From Gymnodinialimonas sp. 57CJ19 (GTDB lineage: Bacteria; Pseudomonadota; Alphaproteobacteria; Rhodobacterales; Rhodobacteraceae), in NCBI RefSeq assembly GCF_038396845.1, contig NZ_CP151587.1, forward strand, positions 1,338,001-1,402,000: a stretch of DNA of 64,000 bases, written 5' to 3'. The translations under genes and the position numbers were made by a program. The notes below the pieces were generated by a model, which worked only from the letters and a program-made list of their open reading frames with translations, was not told the DNA's origin and did no database searches. Shown here piece after piece: positions 55,710 through 63,794 of this stretch; within the stretch, counting starts at the first letter, position 1, and every line of letters starts with the position of its first letter.

Positions 55710-56276
55710 TCAATCCTCCTGCTCGACGCGGTAGGGTGTATGGCAAGACGAGCAAGTCTGTGCCGCTAGGGCGAAAACGCGGTCCACGGGCATCTGCGCC
55801 ATCATCTCTGCATCCGGCTCCGCACTGCCGCCCATCATGGAGCTTGCTCCACCCATCATGGCACCCGCATCTGCTTGCATTGCGCCTTCCGGCATGCCGG
55901 ACCCGAGAGGATTCACCGCCGCCTCACCAAGTGCCCCAGCAACCACTTCAAGGCGCATCGCAATAGCCTCGAACGCCTCCCAATCTTCCCAGACGGCGGG
56001 CGTCGCCGATGACGGAGGTCCACCGGTCCCTTCCTCAAAGAGGGTTGTCATGGTCTCTCCAGCATGACTTTCAATAATGGCCGCTGCGTCGACAACGGTC
56101 TGGCTATTGTATTCGACTTGACCTTGCATCATCGGGGTCAGTGCACGCACGGCATCCCGCATAGCCATCATGCCGTCCATCCGTTCACGCACGACACCGG
56201 TGGCGCCTGGATGAGCAGTCGCGACGGCTGCGGCCACTACACTGATTAGGGTTGCGGAGATTAGTATCTTTTTCAT
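55710..56276 (-). CDS. Cytochrome c-prime family protein with Met-rich insert
   Basis: A 188-residue exported protein. It has a signal peptide (ending VATAHP), four-helix-bundle pattern, and the haem site near the C-terminus in CSSCHTPYRVEQED. A Met-rich stretch (MQADAGAMMGGASSMMGG, EMMAQM) lies before it, unlike ordinary cytochrome c-prime, and could bind Cu(I). It overlaps nothing but is four bases from the dihaem cytochrome gene. Confidence 0.85.
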   Translation of the reverse strand: MKKILISATLISVVAAAVATAHPGATGVVRERMDGMMAMRDAVRALTPMMQGQVEYNSQTVVDAAAIIESHAGETMTTLFEEGTGGPPSSATPAVWEDWEAFEAIAMRLEVVAGALGEAAVNPLGSGMPEGAMQADAGAMMGGASSMMGGSAEPDAEMMAQMPVDRVFALAAQTCSSCHTPYRVEQED

Positions 56277-56307
56277 TGTGTCTGTCCTTGGCTTCGATTG
56301 AATTGAG

Positions 56308-56706
56308 TCAGGTCAAAGCGAACAGTCGAGGTGGAGGAGGGTCGTGTGAAGGCGACGTGGAAGGATACCGAGTTGCGATCCGGATCGCAGGAGATCTCGT
56401 TATATGACGATGGCGATCAATGTGCTGGTGTTCGGCCATGACTGCGATCAACGAACACTCTAGACCAGGATGGCAATGGCCGCCCACCGCAGGATGCCCC
56501 TCGTCGGAATGGGTGCCAGAAGCCTCCTGAACTTGGTCGGCTTGTCGTGAGGCAACGACCGTAGAAACCGATGTCGGCTCTTCGGATGTATGCGCAGCGG
56601 CCTCGCTACCAAGAAGCGCTCCGCCGACACTGATCAGCAGCGCAAGTAGCAAGATAGATTTGCGAAGGAGTTCCAGACCCCAATTGCTTAACCAGCGCGG
56701 ACTCAT
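56308..56706 (-). CDS. Small exported His-rich protein
   Basis: A 132-residue protein with one N-terminal hydrophobic segment (LLLALLISVGGALLGSEAAA) and many His/Cys (SDEGHPAVGGHCHPGLECS; AEHQHIDRHRH). No known domain. It overlaps the upstream cytochrome gene by one base (56706), so it is in the operon. It probably binds metal in the periplasm. Confidence 0.65.
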   Translation of the reverse strand: MSPRWLSNWGLELLRKSILLLALLISVGGALLGSEAAAHTSEEPTSVSTVVASRQADQVQEASGTHSDEGHPAVGGHCHPGLECSLIAVMAEHQHIDRHRHITRSPAIRIATRYPSTSPSHDPPPPRLFALT

Positions 56707-57170
56707 CAGAAAATCCCGTTCTCGCGCTGCAGCTCACGAATGTACTGCGTGATCGCCCGGACATCTCCATTGGTCAGACCATCAATCATCGGCATGTTTC
56801 CAAAGCTCCAGTGATGTGACTGTACACCGTTGCGAACCGCCGATAGGAATGAGCCGTCACCGTGATGGTTAGGCTCGTAAGTGATGTGTACGAGGGGCGG
56901 AGCAACACCATTTTGCCCGGCTGCATTGATACCGTGGCAGTCTGCGCACACAGCTTCAAAAGCGACCTGACCCAATCGCGCTTCAGACGTCAGTTCTGCT
57001 GGCAACGCGACCTCAACGATAGGTCCATTGTCGGCAACATCGGATAGATCCGGGGGCTCCATTGAATGGCCAGCTGCAGGCGCGACATCGTTGTCTGTCC
57101 AAAGATTTGCGAGCGCCAAACCTATGCCAACGATGACGAAAGCTGCAATTCCAAGACCTACTTTTGACAT
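56706..57170 (-). CDS. Membrane-anchored monohaem c-type cytochrome
   Basis: A 154-residue protein: N-terminal membrane anchor (GLGIAAFVIVGIGLALANL), haem motif CADCH, and distal Met in WSFGNMPMIDG. The loop ITYEPNHHGDG adds His residues. It is the first gene of the minus-strand cytochrome/oxidase operon; its promoter must lie in 57171-57468, where no clear MerR box in this direction was seen. Confidence 0.88.
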   Translation of the reverse strand: MSKVGLGIAAFVIVGIGLALANLWTDNDVAPAAGHSMEPPDLSDVADNGPIVEVALPAELTSEARLGQVAFEAVCADCHGINAAGQNGVAPPLVHITYEPNHHGDGSFLSAVRNGVQSHHWSFGNMPMIDGLTNGDVRAITQYIRELQRENGIF

Positions 57171-57468
57171 TGTGGGTGACTTTCGGAAATTGAAGAAACG
57201 GCGGAGAATAGCATGAATCTCGGATCACTTTTGCGCCTTTGAGCAGCCTTCGGGATGTTCTGCCACACTGCGGAGGAAACTCTTGGAAGCACCATCCCTG
57301 TGAGGATCGTCACCGGTCGGCGGCGCAGCAATAAAGATGGGTGAATGGTATTGTTCATGCTGGCGTCCATGCTCGACGGGAAACACCATTAGGTGTGCAA
57401 TCTCCAACGGTCGAACGTCAATCCATCGGCCGGTTACGTATGCGTGTTTTTTGTATCTGTATGTAACG
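57171..57468. other. Gap between the cytochrome operon and the plus-strand membrane-protein gene
   Basis: About 300 bases, should contain the promoter of the cytochrome operon (minus strand). Nothing convincing was recognised apart from the plus-strand CueR-type box that begins at 57469. Confidence 0.4.
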
Positions 57469-57499
57469 TTGACCTTCCAGCGCAGGAACCTGCTTCGTG
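57469..57499 (+). promoter_or_regulatory. CueR-type promoter of small membrane gene copy 1
   Basis: TTGACC, 19-base spacer TTCCAGCGCAGGAACCTGC, then TTCGTG. The preceding bases TGTATCTGTATGTAA are shared with the box at 58840, so promoter and gene were duplicated together. Confidence 0.8.
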
Positions 57500-57534
57500 G
57501 GATCGAGATGGTTGGTCAAAACGAGGGTTCAGAA

Positions 57535-57849
57535 GTGAGTGACACATCTACAGGGCAAAAGCTCGGCAACCGATTTTCCAAGCTTGGTATGGCAGCGTGC
57601 TGCATCATCATGATGGTTCCGATAGCACTTGTCCTATTAGGCGGCGCTAGCATCGGAGCGGTGTTTTCTAACGCGGGTTTGATACTGCCTTTAGTGCTTT
57701 GTCTGGGCATGCACTTCGTAATGCATCGCGTGATGGGACGCTCTTGTCACAGCGGAGTTGAAGAGGCTGACAATCAGCCTGTGACAGAACAATTGTTAGA
57801 GGAAAGCACTGATCGACCAATGGGAACGCAACAGCCGGGCCAACATTGA
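57535..57849 (+). CDS. Small DUF2933-like membrane protein, copy 1
   Basis: A 104-residue protein with two hydrophobic segments (GMAACCIIMMVPIALVLLGG; NAGLILPLVLCLGMHFVMHRV). It resembles DUF2933-type small copper-associated membrane proteins with Cys-Cys near the first helix and His near the second. GTG 57535 after GAGGG is chosen because the paralogue starts with the same VSDxxTGQ; ATG 57508 is possible but lies very close to the predicted transcript start. It is directly followed by a DsbA gene. Confidence 0.7.
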   Translation: MSDTSTGQKLGNRFSKLGMAACCIIMMVPIALVLLGGASIGAVFSNAGLILPLVLCLGMHFVMHRVMGRSCHSGVEEADNQPVTEQLLEESTDRPMGTQQPGQH

Positions 57850-57850
57850 A

Positions 57851-58618
57851 ATGTTGACCCGCCGAACCCTCTTGGTCGCGGCGGGCCTCTCCGGCGCGGC
57901 ATATGCTGGTTTTAAAGCAATCCCTCTGGCTTTTCCCCCAAGTGTTGACTTCACAGCTCTCGATGATCCGCCCGGGTTTCGCGCCGTGGGTGGCGGTGAT
58001 TTTTCATCCGGATCATTCAATGCATTTGTGGGACTGGATGGTAACGATACTGAGGTCGAGGAACAATTGGTGAGCGAACAAGACGTTCGTGCGGACCTTT
58101 GCGGCGCGCTGTACGGGACGTTCGACCCGGATAGTTCCCAAATTCCGATTGCCGCGTTCTCGGATTACTATTGTCCATTCTGCCGCATTCAAACGCGCAA
58201 CCTTGCGGCACTTGCTGAGCGAAATATAGATGAAATAGCCATTAAGTGGCATGAGCTTCCATTGCTTGGGGATGCGTCAGAGGCGGCGGCACGCGCCGCT
58301 CTGGCGGCAGGTCGGCAAGGGCGTTACGCCGAATTTCAAGAGAGCCTTATTCGAACACCGTTCGTGGCCAACGATGGGTATATCGAGGCTTTGGCCGAAA
58401 GCATTGGTGTGGACCACGACCAGCTTCTTCGTGACATCGCCTCCGAGACCCTAACTCGAGAGCTTCAAACGACGTCGATGTTGGCCCGCATCTTTGGATT
58501 CGTTGGAACACCCGCCATGGTCATTGGCCGAACTGTCGTAATGGGACAAATTTCTGATCGCCAGCTATTTAGCATTGTTGAACTGGAAAGGAACGACGAC
58601 TGGATAGTTGTCTGTTAG
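57851..58618 (+). CDS. DsbA-family thiol oxidoreductase (CPFC)
   Basis: A 255-residue exported protein with a Tat-like signal (LTRRTLLVAAGLSGAAYAG) and thioredoxin core IAAFSDYYCPFCRIQTRN; the cis-Pro loop is FVGTPAMVIG. It starts one base after the small membrane gene and is probably under the same CueR-type promoter. It may catalyse or repair disulfides in copper-stressed periplasm. Confidence 0.88.
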   Translation: MLTRRTLLVAAGLSGAAYAGFKAIPLAFPPSVDFTALDDPPGFRAVGGGDFSSGSFNAFVGLDGNDTEVEEQLVSEQDVRADLCGALYGTFDPDSSQIPIAAFSDYYCPFCRIQTRNLAALAERNIDEIAIKWHELPLLGDASEAAARAALAAGRQGRYAEFQESLIRTPFVANDGYIEALAESIGVDHDQLLRDIASETLTRELQTTSMLARIFGFVGTPAMVIGRTVVMGQISDRQLFSIVELERNDDWIVVC

Positions 58619-58839
58619 ATTGCAACGGCATTTCCAAACCAATGATGTAAATTGATTTCGAGCCGTCGGCGGTGATCTTCATGAACAACTGACGTCGGTT
58701 TTGAATGCGGTATCGATCGATTTGTAAATTAGCCCAGTAGTTGAAAGTCAGCATCTGACCGAATACAATTCGCTCGTGCCTGATGCTCCCTCTACGTCGA
58801 CCGATCAAGCATGAGTGTTCTATGTATCTGTATGTAATC

Positions 58840-58870
58840 TTGACCTTCCGGTGCAGGAATGTGTTCTCTT
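58840..58870 (+). promoter_or_regulatory. CueR-type promoter of small membrane gene copy 2
   Basis: TTGACC, 19-base spacer TTCCGGTGCAGGAATGTGT, then TCTCTT. The left half is strong; the -10 is poor. Confidence 0.65.
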
Positions 58871-58904
58871 GATATTGTAAAATTTGCTGAGCAATGATGT
58901 AGCC

Positions 58905-59105
58905 GTGAGTGACATTCCAACAGGACAAAATTTCAGCAACTGGTTTGCCAAGCATGCGATGGCCGCTTGCTGTATCATCATGTTGGCGCCCGTTGCTCTG
59001 GTTCTACTGAGTGGGGCAAGTATTGGAACGATGTTTCCAAACGCCGGCTTAATGCTGCCGCTGGTAACCTGCCTTGCCATGCACTTCGTGAGGCACCGCG
59101 CATGA
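58905..59105 (+). CDS. Small DUF2933-like membrane protein, copy 2 (C-terminus frameshifted)
   Basis: A 66-residue protein starting VSDIPTGQNFS, paralogous to 57535-57849 (AACCIIMLAPVALVLLSGAS; NAGLMLPLVTCLAMHFVRHR). It stops at 59105, but the next frame continues with MIGRSFHGENATDAE, matching the MGRSCHSGVEEAD tail of copy 1, so a small indel near 59100 has cut off its C-terminus. The two helices remain, so it may still work. Confidence 0.65.
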   Translation: MSDIPTGQNFSNWFAKHAMAACCIIMLAPVALVLLSGASIGTMFPNAGLMLPLVTCLAMHFVRHRA

Positions 59106-59202
59106 TTGGGCGCTCGTTCCACGGCGAGAATGCGACAGATGCCGAAGTAACGCACGAGCCTGATGACATGGCTGCAGTTCCACTCTCGGTCCGGCTCGAC
59201 CC

Positions 59203-59436
59203 GTGAAGATGGACCGTTGGAGGATCGCTCGCTTAAGCGCGCCCATGCTTCTGCTCTTTTTGGGCGGGTGCGGTGCTGTTTTTCAGCAATGCGAATTCCT
59301 CGAGGTGACGCAGAGCACAATTAGTTTACTGCACGCAGAAGGCGTTGCGGAGCAATGTCAAACTGTCCAAGATCTGGGCGGCGGTGTTACCCGTATCGAA
59401 TGCGAAGGCGGTCGTGAAGGGTATGTTATTCAGTAG
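59203..59436 (+). CDS. Small lipoprotein
   Basis: A 77-residue protein with a lipobox (LLLFLGGCGAV) and four Cys in all. No family recognised. GTG 59203 or ATG 59209 may be the start. It lies between the second small membrane gene and the DsbD gene and may belong to either unit. Confidence 0.55.
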   Translation: MKMDRWRIARLSAPMLLLFLGGCGAVFQQCEFLEVTQSTISLLHAEGVAEQCQTVQDLGGGVTRIECEGGREGYVIQ

Positions 59437-59470
59437 CGCCGCCGAAGATTCATCGTGAAAGCTCCTGAAT

Positions 59471-61588
59471 ATGACCGCGCACGCCTTACTTAAAACACTC
59501 TCCATCGCTACGATGTTGCTGTTCGGGTCATCTGTTGCCTCGATTTCTGCGACGTCAGACGTTGAAAGCAACCCTGCGGTCGACGTCACTCTCATCACAG
59601 CGGAAAACTGGGTCGCTCCGGGTGCGTCCGCGATCTCTGGCGGGTTGAGCTTGTCGCTGGTGGACGGCTGGAAGACCTATTGGCGCAGTCCGGGCGAAGT
59701 TGGGCTACCGCCCGAAATCGATTATGCAGGGTCCGAGAACGTTGCGAGCGTTGAGATGCTCTGGCCCGCGCCGCACCGGTTCACCGCTTTCGGAATCCAG
59801 AACTTCGGCTATTCCGGCGATATCGTCCTGCCGCTAAGTATCCAGTTGGAAACCCCTGGTGAGCCCGCGACCCTTCAGGCGAATGTAAACCTTCTGGTCT
59901 GCTCTGATGTCTGCGTACCGCTCAATTTTGACCTAACCATTGAGTTGCCGGGCAATGGTGCCGGAGGGGCGGACGCCATTGACCTTTCCTCGGCAGAGCA
60001 GATCGCGCGTTTTGTCGCGCAGGTGCCAATCGAGGGACCGTCTGAGTTTGTGTCAGAGATTGACGCATTCGTTGACGAGGCAGGCGAAATGCTAACCGTC
60101 ACGGCTCGCGGTGCCGATTCGCTTCAAACCCCTGATTTGTTTCCTGAAATGGCCGGTTACACTGCGTTCGGGGAGCCCGATATCCGCCTTGGTGATGGCG
60201 GTACATCGGTTTGGGCGCAGTTCCCGATCCTGGTGCTGGACCCCGAGTCCACTGACGTGACGATCACGCTAACAGACGGTGATCGCGCTGCGACGCTGGC
60301 CGCAACATTGGTGGACGCGCCGATCCCGGCGCCCTTCAACCTACAGGTCGAGCAGACCTCCTTTGCAGCGTTGGCGTGGATCGGATTGTTCGCGATCCTT
60401 GGTGGTTTGATCCTGAATGTGATGCCCTGCGTCTTGCCGGTTCTCTCGATCAAACTGGCATCCGTCGTCTCTGGAAAGAGTAAGACCCAAGGTGAAATTC
60501 GTCGAAGTTTTCTCGCCTCAGCTTTCGGCGTCATGGCGTTCATGTGGTTCTTGGCGACGATAACATTTGGGCTTCAACAGATCGGCTTCACTGTTGGCTG
60601 GGGGCTTCAGTTCCAGAACCCGGGTTTCTTGGCCTTGATGGTCGTGATTCTCGCCGTTTTTGCCGCCAATATGTTGGGCCTGTTCGAGATTGCGCTTCCG
60701 TCACGCCTTCAAACGCGAATGGCGGACAGCGGTTCGCGTGGCGGCTATGCCGGTGATTTCGCCACCGGCGCCTTTGCCGCCGTGTTGGCCACGCCGTGTT
60801 CCGCGCCCTTCCTCGGGACTGCGATTGCGTTTGCGCTGACGGGGCGCGCGATTGATATCGCCGTAGTATTCACCGGCTTGGGATTGGGGTTGGCGCTGCC
60901 GTACTTCATCGTGGCCGCCTATCCGCGTGTTGCGCAAATGATGCCGAAGCCCGGGCGCTGGATGGTCATTGTGAAGCTGGTTCTGGGTGCGCTCCTACTG
61001 GTGACGGCTGCATGGCTGATCTGGGTGTTGTCCGGTGTGGCCGGATCCACGGCGACCTTTGTGACCGTGGGTCTAACCCTCGCCTTGATCGCACTAATCT
61101 GCGTGAAGCGGATCCCGGACTTACCCAAGTGGGCCGGGATTGTGGTCTTGGCCATCGCGCCTATCGTGGCGGCGGGCCAGTTTGCGGATCGCAACGCGGT
61201 AGATCTCGCCGCCATCGAAACTGAATGGACGGTCTTCGACCGCGCGGCGATTGCACGTCATGTCTCCCAAGGCGACGTAGTCTTTATCGATGTCACGGCC
61301 GACTGGTGCTTGACCTGTCAGGCCAACAAACTTCTCGTGCTGGACCGTGACCCTGTGGTCAGCGCTTTGGCCTCCAACGGTGTGATTACCATGCGCGCCG
61401 ACTGGACCCGTCCGAGCGAGGATATTTCGCGCTATCTGGCGTCGTTTGGCCGCTACGGCATTCCATTCAACGCGATTTACGGTCCCGGCGCACCGGACGG
61501 CATCGTCCTGTCGGAACTGTTGAGCGCTGATGCCGTCCTTCAGGCGTTGAGCGATGCTGCCGTTCGCGACGTGGCAATTGGCAACTGA
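59471..61588 (+). CDS. DsbD/ScsB-type thiol:disulfide interchange protein
   Basis: A 705-residue inner-membrane electron carrier taking reducing power from cytoplasmic thioredoxin to the periplasm. A signal peptide is followed by an N-terminal periplasmic domain (with CSDVCVPLNFDL), eight membrane segments (first with NVMPCVLPVLSIKLASVV, second Cys in ATPCSAPFLGTAIAF), and a C-terminal thioredoxin domain with WCLTCQANK. Layout and length fit ScsB, which is linked to copper tolerance in enteric bacteria. It would reduce the Sco, Ccm and Dsb proteins encoded around it. Confidence 0.92.
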   Translation: MTAHALLKTLSIATMLLFGSSVASISATSDVESNPAVDVTLITAENWVAPGASAISGGLSLSLVDGWKTYWRSPGEVGLPPEIDYAGSENVASVEMLWPAPHRFTAFGIQNFGYSGDIVLPLSIQLETPGEPATLQANVNLLVCSDVCVPLNFDLTIELPGNGAGGADAIDLSSAEQIARFVAQVPIEGPSEFVSEIDAFVDEAGEMLTVTARGADSLQTPDLFPEMAGYTAFGEPDIRLGDGGTSVWAQFPILVLDPESTDVTITLTDGDRAATLAATLVDAPIPAPFNLQVEQTSFAALAWIGLFAILGGLILNVMPCVLPVLSIKLASVVSGKSKTQGEIRRSFLASAFGVMAFMWFLATITFGLQQIGFTVGWGLQFQNPGFLALMVVILAVFAANMLGLFEIALPSRLQTRMADSGSRGGYAGDFATGAFAAVLATPCSAPFLGTAIAFALTGRAIDIAVVFTGLGLGLALPYFIVAAYPRVAQMMPKPGRWMVIVKLVLGALLLVTAAWLIWVLSGVAGSTATFVTVGLTLALIALICVKRIPDLPKWAGIVVLAIAPIVAAGQFADRNAVDLAAIETEWTVFDRAAIARHVSQGDVVFIDVTADWCLTCQANKLLVLDRDPVVSALASNGVITMRADWTRPSEDISRYLASFGRYGIPFNAIYGPGAPDGIVLSELLSADAVLQALSDAAVRDVAIGN

Positions 61589-61605
61589 GCGTCAACAACG
61601 CGCGC

Positions 61606-62754
61606 CTACTGGTTCAACTCTTGCGACAGATCCTGATAAGCCTGACGCTGGGGGCCTGTCTCTGGAACAAGGGGTTCAGCACGTGACAATGCGGTGCGCG
61701 CTGCATCCAAATCTCCAAGAACATTGTACGCATTGGCCAAACGCAGCCACCCCTCAAGATCATCCGGCTCGTCTTCCAAACGTGCGGCAAGGCGCGCGAC
61801 CATTGATTGCACCATCTCCGCCCGATCTTCGGCACTCATCTGCGCTGCGGCCGCGATATCGTCGGCATTCGGTCCAGGGACGCCGTCCTGCGACAGAAGC
61901 ATCATCGGCCCGACAGGCTGACGGCCCAAACGTTCACCGATCCGGTTCAACTGCCCGATAAATGCCTCCATCCACGGTGCAATCTCGGACTCCATCGCAA
62001 TGCGCTGAGCTAAGACATCATAGGCAGTTACGCTGCGCCCCGTCTGATCAAGAGCCAATGCCTGATAGTAGACGGCGGCGGGATTGCTCGGGTCCAGGGC
62101 AACGGCCTGCTCGATGGCGGCCTCTATCGGTGGCGTGACAATTCCACTCTCGACGGCAAGCATGGCTTCAGCCAGTTGGGAGAACGTGGCCGACGTCGCC
62201 TCTGGGCGCTCTGTACCGACACCAAAAGCATCCACTGCACCGGAGTAGTCGTTCATGCGCATGTAAGTCTGGCCCAACAATATCCAGCCTTGAAATGGCC
62301 CGCCATTTTCATCGGCTTCCAAACGCGTCCGCAACTCTGTGGCCAGATCTGCGATTTCGTTCGCAGCAGTCCGTTCGTCACCGCGGTCGGCGAAGGGTAC
62401 GCTTTGCATGCTGGGGCTTCCCAAAGACCCGTAGAGGCCGACGCCACTTATGCCTACGACGACAACTGCGATGTACAAAGCCCAACTTCCGCGCCCTGTC
62501 GCCAGTTCTGGAGCCTTCTGTTTTTTCGCAAGCGCAAGAAGCCGCCGTTTGATTTCAATCCCGGCGTCTTTTGCTTCGACCTCGCTGATCAGGCCACGCG
62601 CCTGATCGCGCTCGATCTCTGACAGTTGGTCCCTAAGGACCGCGAAGGTACCTGAATCGCGGTCGCCGCTTTCGGTATCTTGCCGCAAGAGTGGCAGGAG
62701 CAGGAATGAGACCGCAAGGAGCGCCATGGCTCCGAAAATGATGGATAGGATCAT
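61606..62754 (-). CDS. ccmI: Cytochrome c maturation protein CcmI
   Basis: A 382-residue membrane protein: two N-terminal helices (LSIIFGAMALLAVSFLLLPL; WALYIAVVVVGISGVGLYG) and a C-terminal TPR domain holding apocytochrome c (QTYMRMNDYSGAVDAFGVG; LRLANAYNVLGDLDAARTAL). It overlaps ccmH by four bases. It converges on the DsbD gene with 17 bases between the stops. Confidence 0.9.
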   Translation of the reverse strand: MILSIIFGAMALLAVSFLLLPLLRQDTESGDRDSGTFAVLRDQLSEIERDQARGLISEVEAKDAGIEIKRRLLALAKKQKAPELATGRGSWALYIAVVVVGISGVGLYGSLGSPSMQSVPFADRGDERTAANEIADLATELRTRLEADENGGPFQGWILLGQTYMRMNDYSGAVDAFGVGTERPEATSATFSQLAEAMLAVESGIVTPPIEAAIEQAVALDPSNPAAVYYQALALDQTGRSVTAYDVLAQRIAMESEIAPWMEAFIGQLNRIGERLGRQPVGPMMLLSQDGVPGPNADDIAAAAQMSAEDRAEMVQSMVARLAARLEDEPDDLEGWLRLANAYNVLGDLDAARTALSRAEPLVPETGPQRQAYQDLSQELNQ

Positions 62755-63236
62755 GTGTTTTTCTCGGTGTCTGAAGATGTGTCGAGAAGCGCCTGAAGCG
62801 CGGCTTCCTCATCAGTGGTCAGATCGGCGGGCCGGATCGTTTTGCGGCGTGCTTGGCGCATCACGGTATAGCCAACGCCACCTGCGAATAGCGCGAGCAC
62901 CAAAGGCGCGAACCACAGCGCATAGGTTTGTGCGTTGAACGGCGGGCGTAGCAGCACATAGTTGCCGTAGCGCGCGACCATGAAGTCGAGGATGTCCGCG
63001 TTGGTGTCGCCGACCATCAGCCGTTCGCGGACCAGAATCCGCATATCCCGTGCGATACCTGCGTTTGAACTGTCGATGTCCTGGTTCTGGCATACGACGC
63101 AGCGCAATTGCCGGGAGACCTCGCGTGCCCGTGTCTCAAGCAACGGGTCAGACAGGATCTCGTCTGGTTCAACGGCCAGCGCAGCGGTCATGGGGATCAA
63201 GGCCAGCGTGATGATCAAAAGAACGCGCGCGATCAT
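62751..63236 (-). CDS. ccmH: Cytochrome c maturation protein CcmH
   Basis: A 161-residue membrane-anchored thiol oxidoreductase that reduces apocytochrome c. It shows the signature LRCVVCQNQDIDSSNAGIARDMR, with the CxxC as CVVC, and one C-terminal membrane helix (WFAPLVLALFAGGVGYTVM). It overlaps ccmG and ccmI by four bases. Confidence 0.93.
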   Translation of the reverse strand: MIARVLLIITLALIPMTAALAVEPDEILSDPLLETRAREVSRQLRCVVCQNQDIDSSNAGIARDMRILVRERLMVGDTNADILDFMVARYGNYVLLRPPFNAQTYALWFAPLVLALFAGGVGYTVMRQARRKTIRPADLTTDEEAALQALLDTSSDTEKNT

Positions 63237-63790
63237 GAAGAGCCCTCCTGCCTGGCTTGGGTCAGGGCCGTGGTGAACGCCCGGATCGCGGCATCGCCAA
63301 GGATTGGCCCGACATGTTTGTAGAGGACCGTTCCATCTGCGCCGACGATGAAGGTTTCCGGCACACCGGTCAGGCCCCAGTCGATTGCGACGCGTCCGTT
63401 CAGGTCGGATCCGATCCGCTCGTACGGATTGCCAAGCTCATTCAGCCAGCGCAGCGCATCTTCAGGTTGATCCTGATAATTGATGCCGAACAAGCGCACG
63501 CCATCTTGGTTCACCATGTGTGCCAGCACCGCATGTTCAGCGCGGCACGGCACACACCAGGAGGCGAAGATATTGACCACGACAGGCCCATCACCGCCCA
63601 CAAGATCAGCGCGAGAGAAACCGGGTACGCTAGCCCCCTCCACCTCTTGCAAGATGAACTCAGGCGCAGGGCTTGAGATTAGTACTGAGGGAATGGAGTT
63701 GGGGTCCCGCTCCGGGTTAAGTCCCCAGAGGAAAAATCCGCCAAAGACCAGGGCAATCAGAATTGGACTAGCGTAAAGCAGACGTTTCAT
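63233..63790 (-). CDS. ccmG: Thiol:disulfide interchange protein CcmG/DsbE
   Basis: A 185-residue anchored thioredoxin-fold protein. It has an N-terminal helix (SPILIALVFGGFFLWGL), the motif VVNIFASWCVPCRAEHAVL, and cis-Pro region GLTGVPETFIVGADG. ATG 63790 is chosen because the longer frame upstream lies in ccmF. Its ATG follows the ccmF stop by a few bases. Confidence 0.93.
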   Translation of the reverse strand: MKRLLYASPILIALVFGGFFLWGLNPERDPNSIPSVLISSPAPEFILQEVEGASVPGFSRADLVGGDGPVVVNIFASWCVPCRAEHAVLAHMVNQDGVRLFGINYQDQPEDALRWLNELGNPYERIGSDLNGRVAIDWGLTGVPETFIVGADGTVLYKHVGPILGDAAIRAFTTALTQARQEGSS

Positions 63791-63794
63791 GGCC

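Noticed and set aside
58569-58955. Minus-strand frame opposite the DsbA end and the second CueR box
   Set aside because: Overlaps supported plus-strand genes and has no family features.
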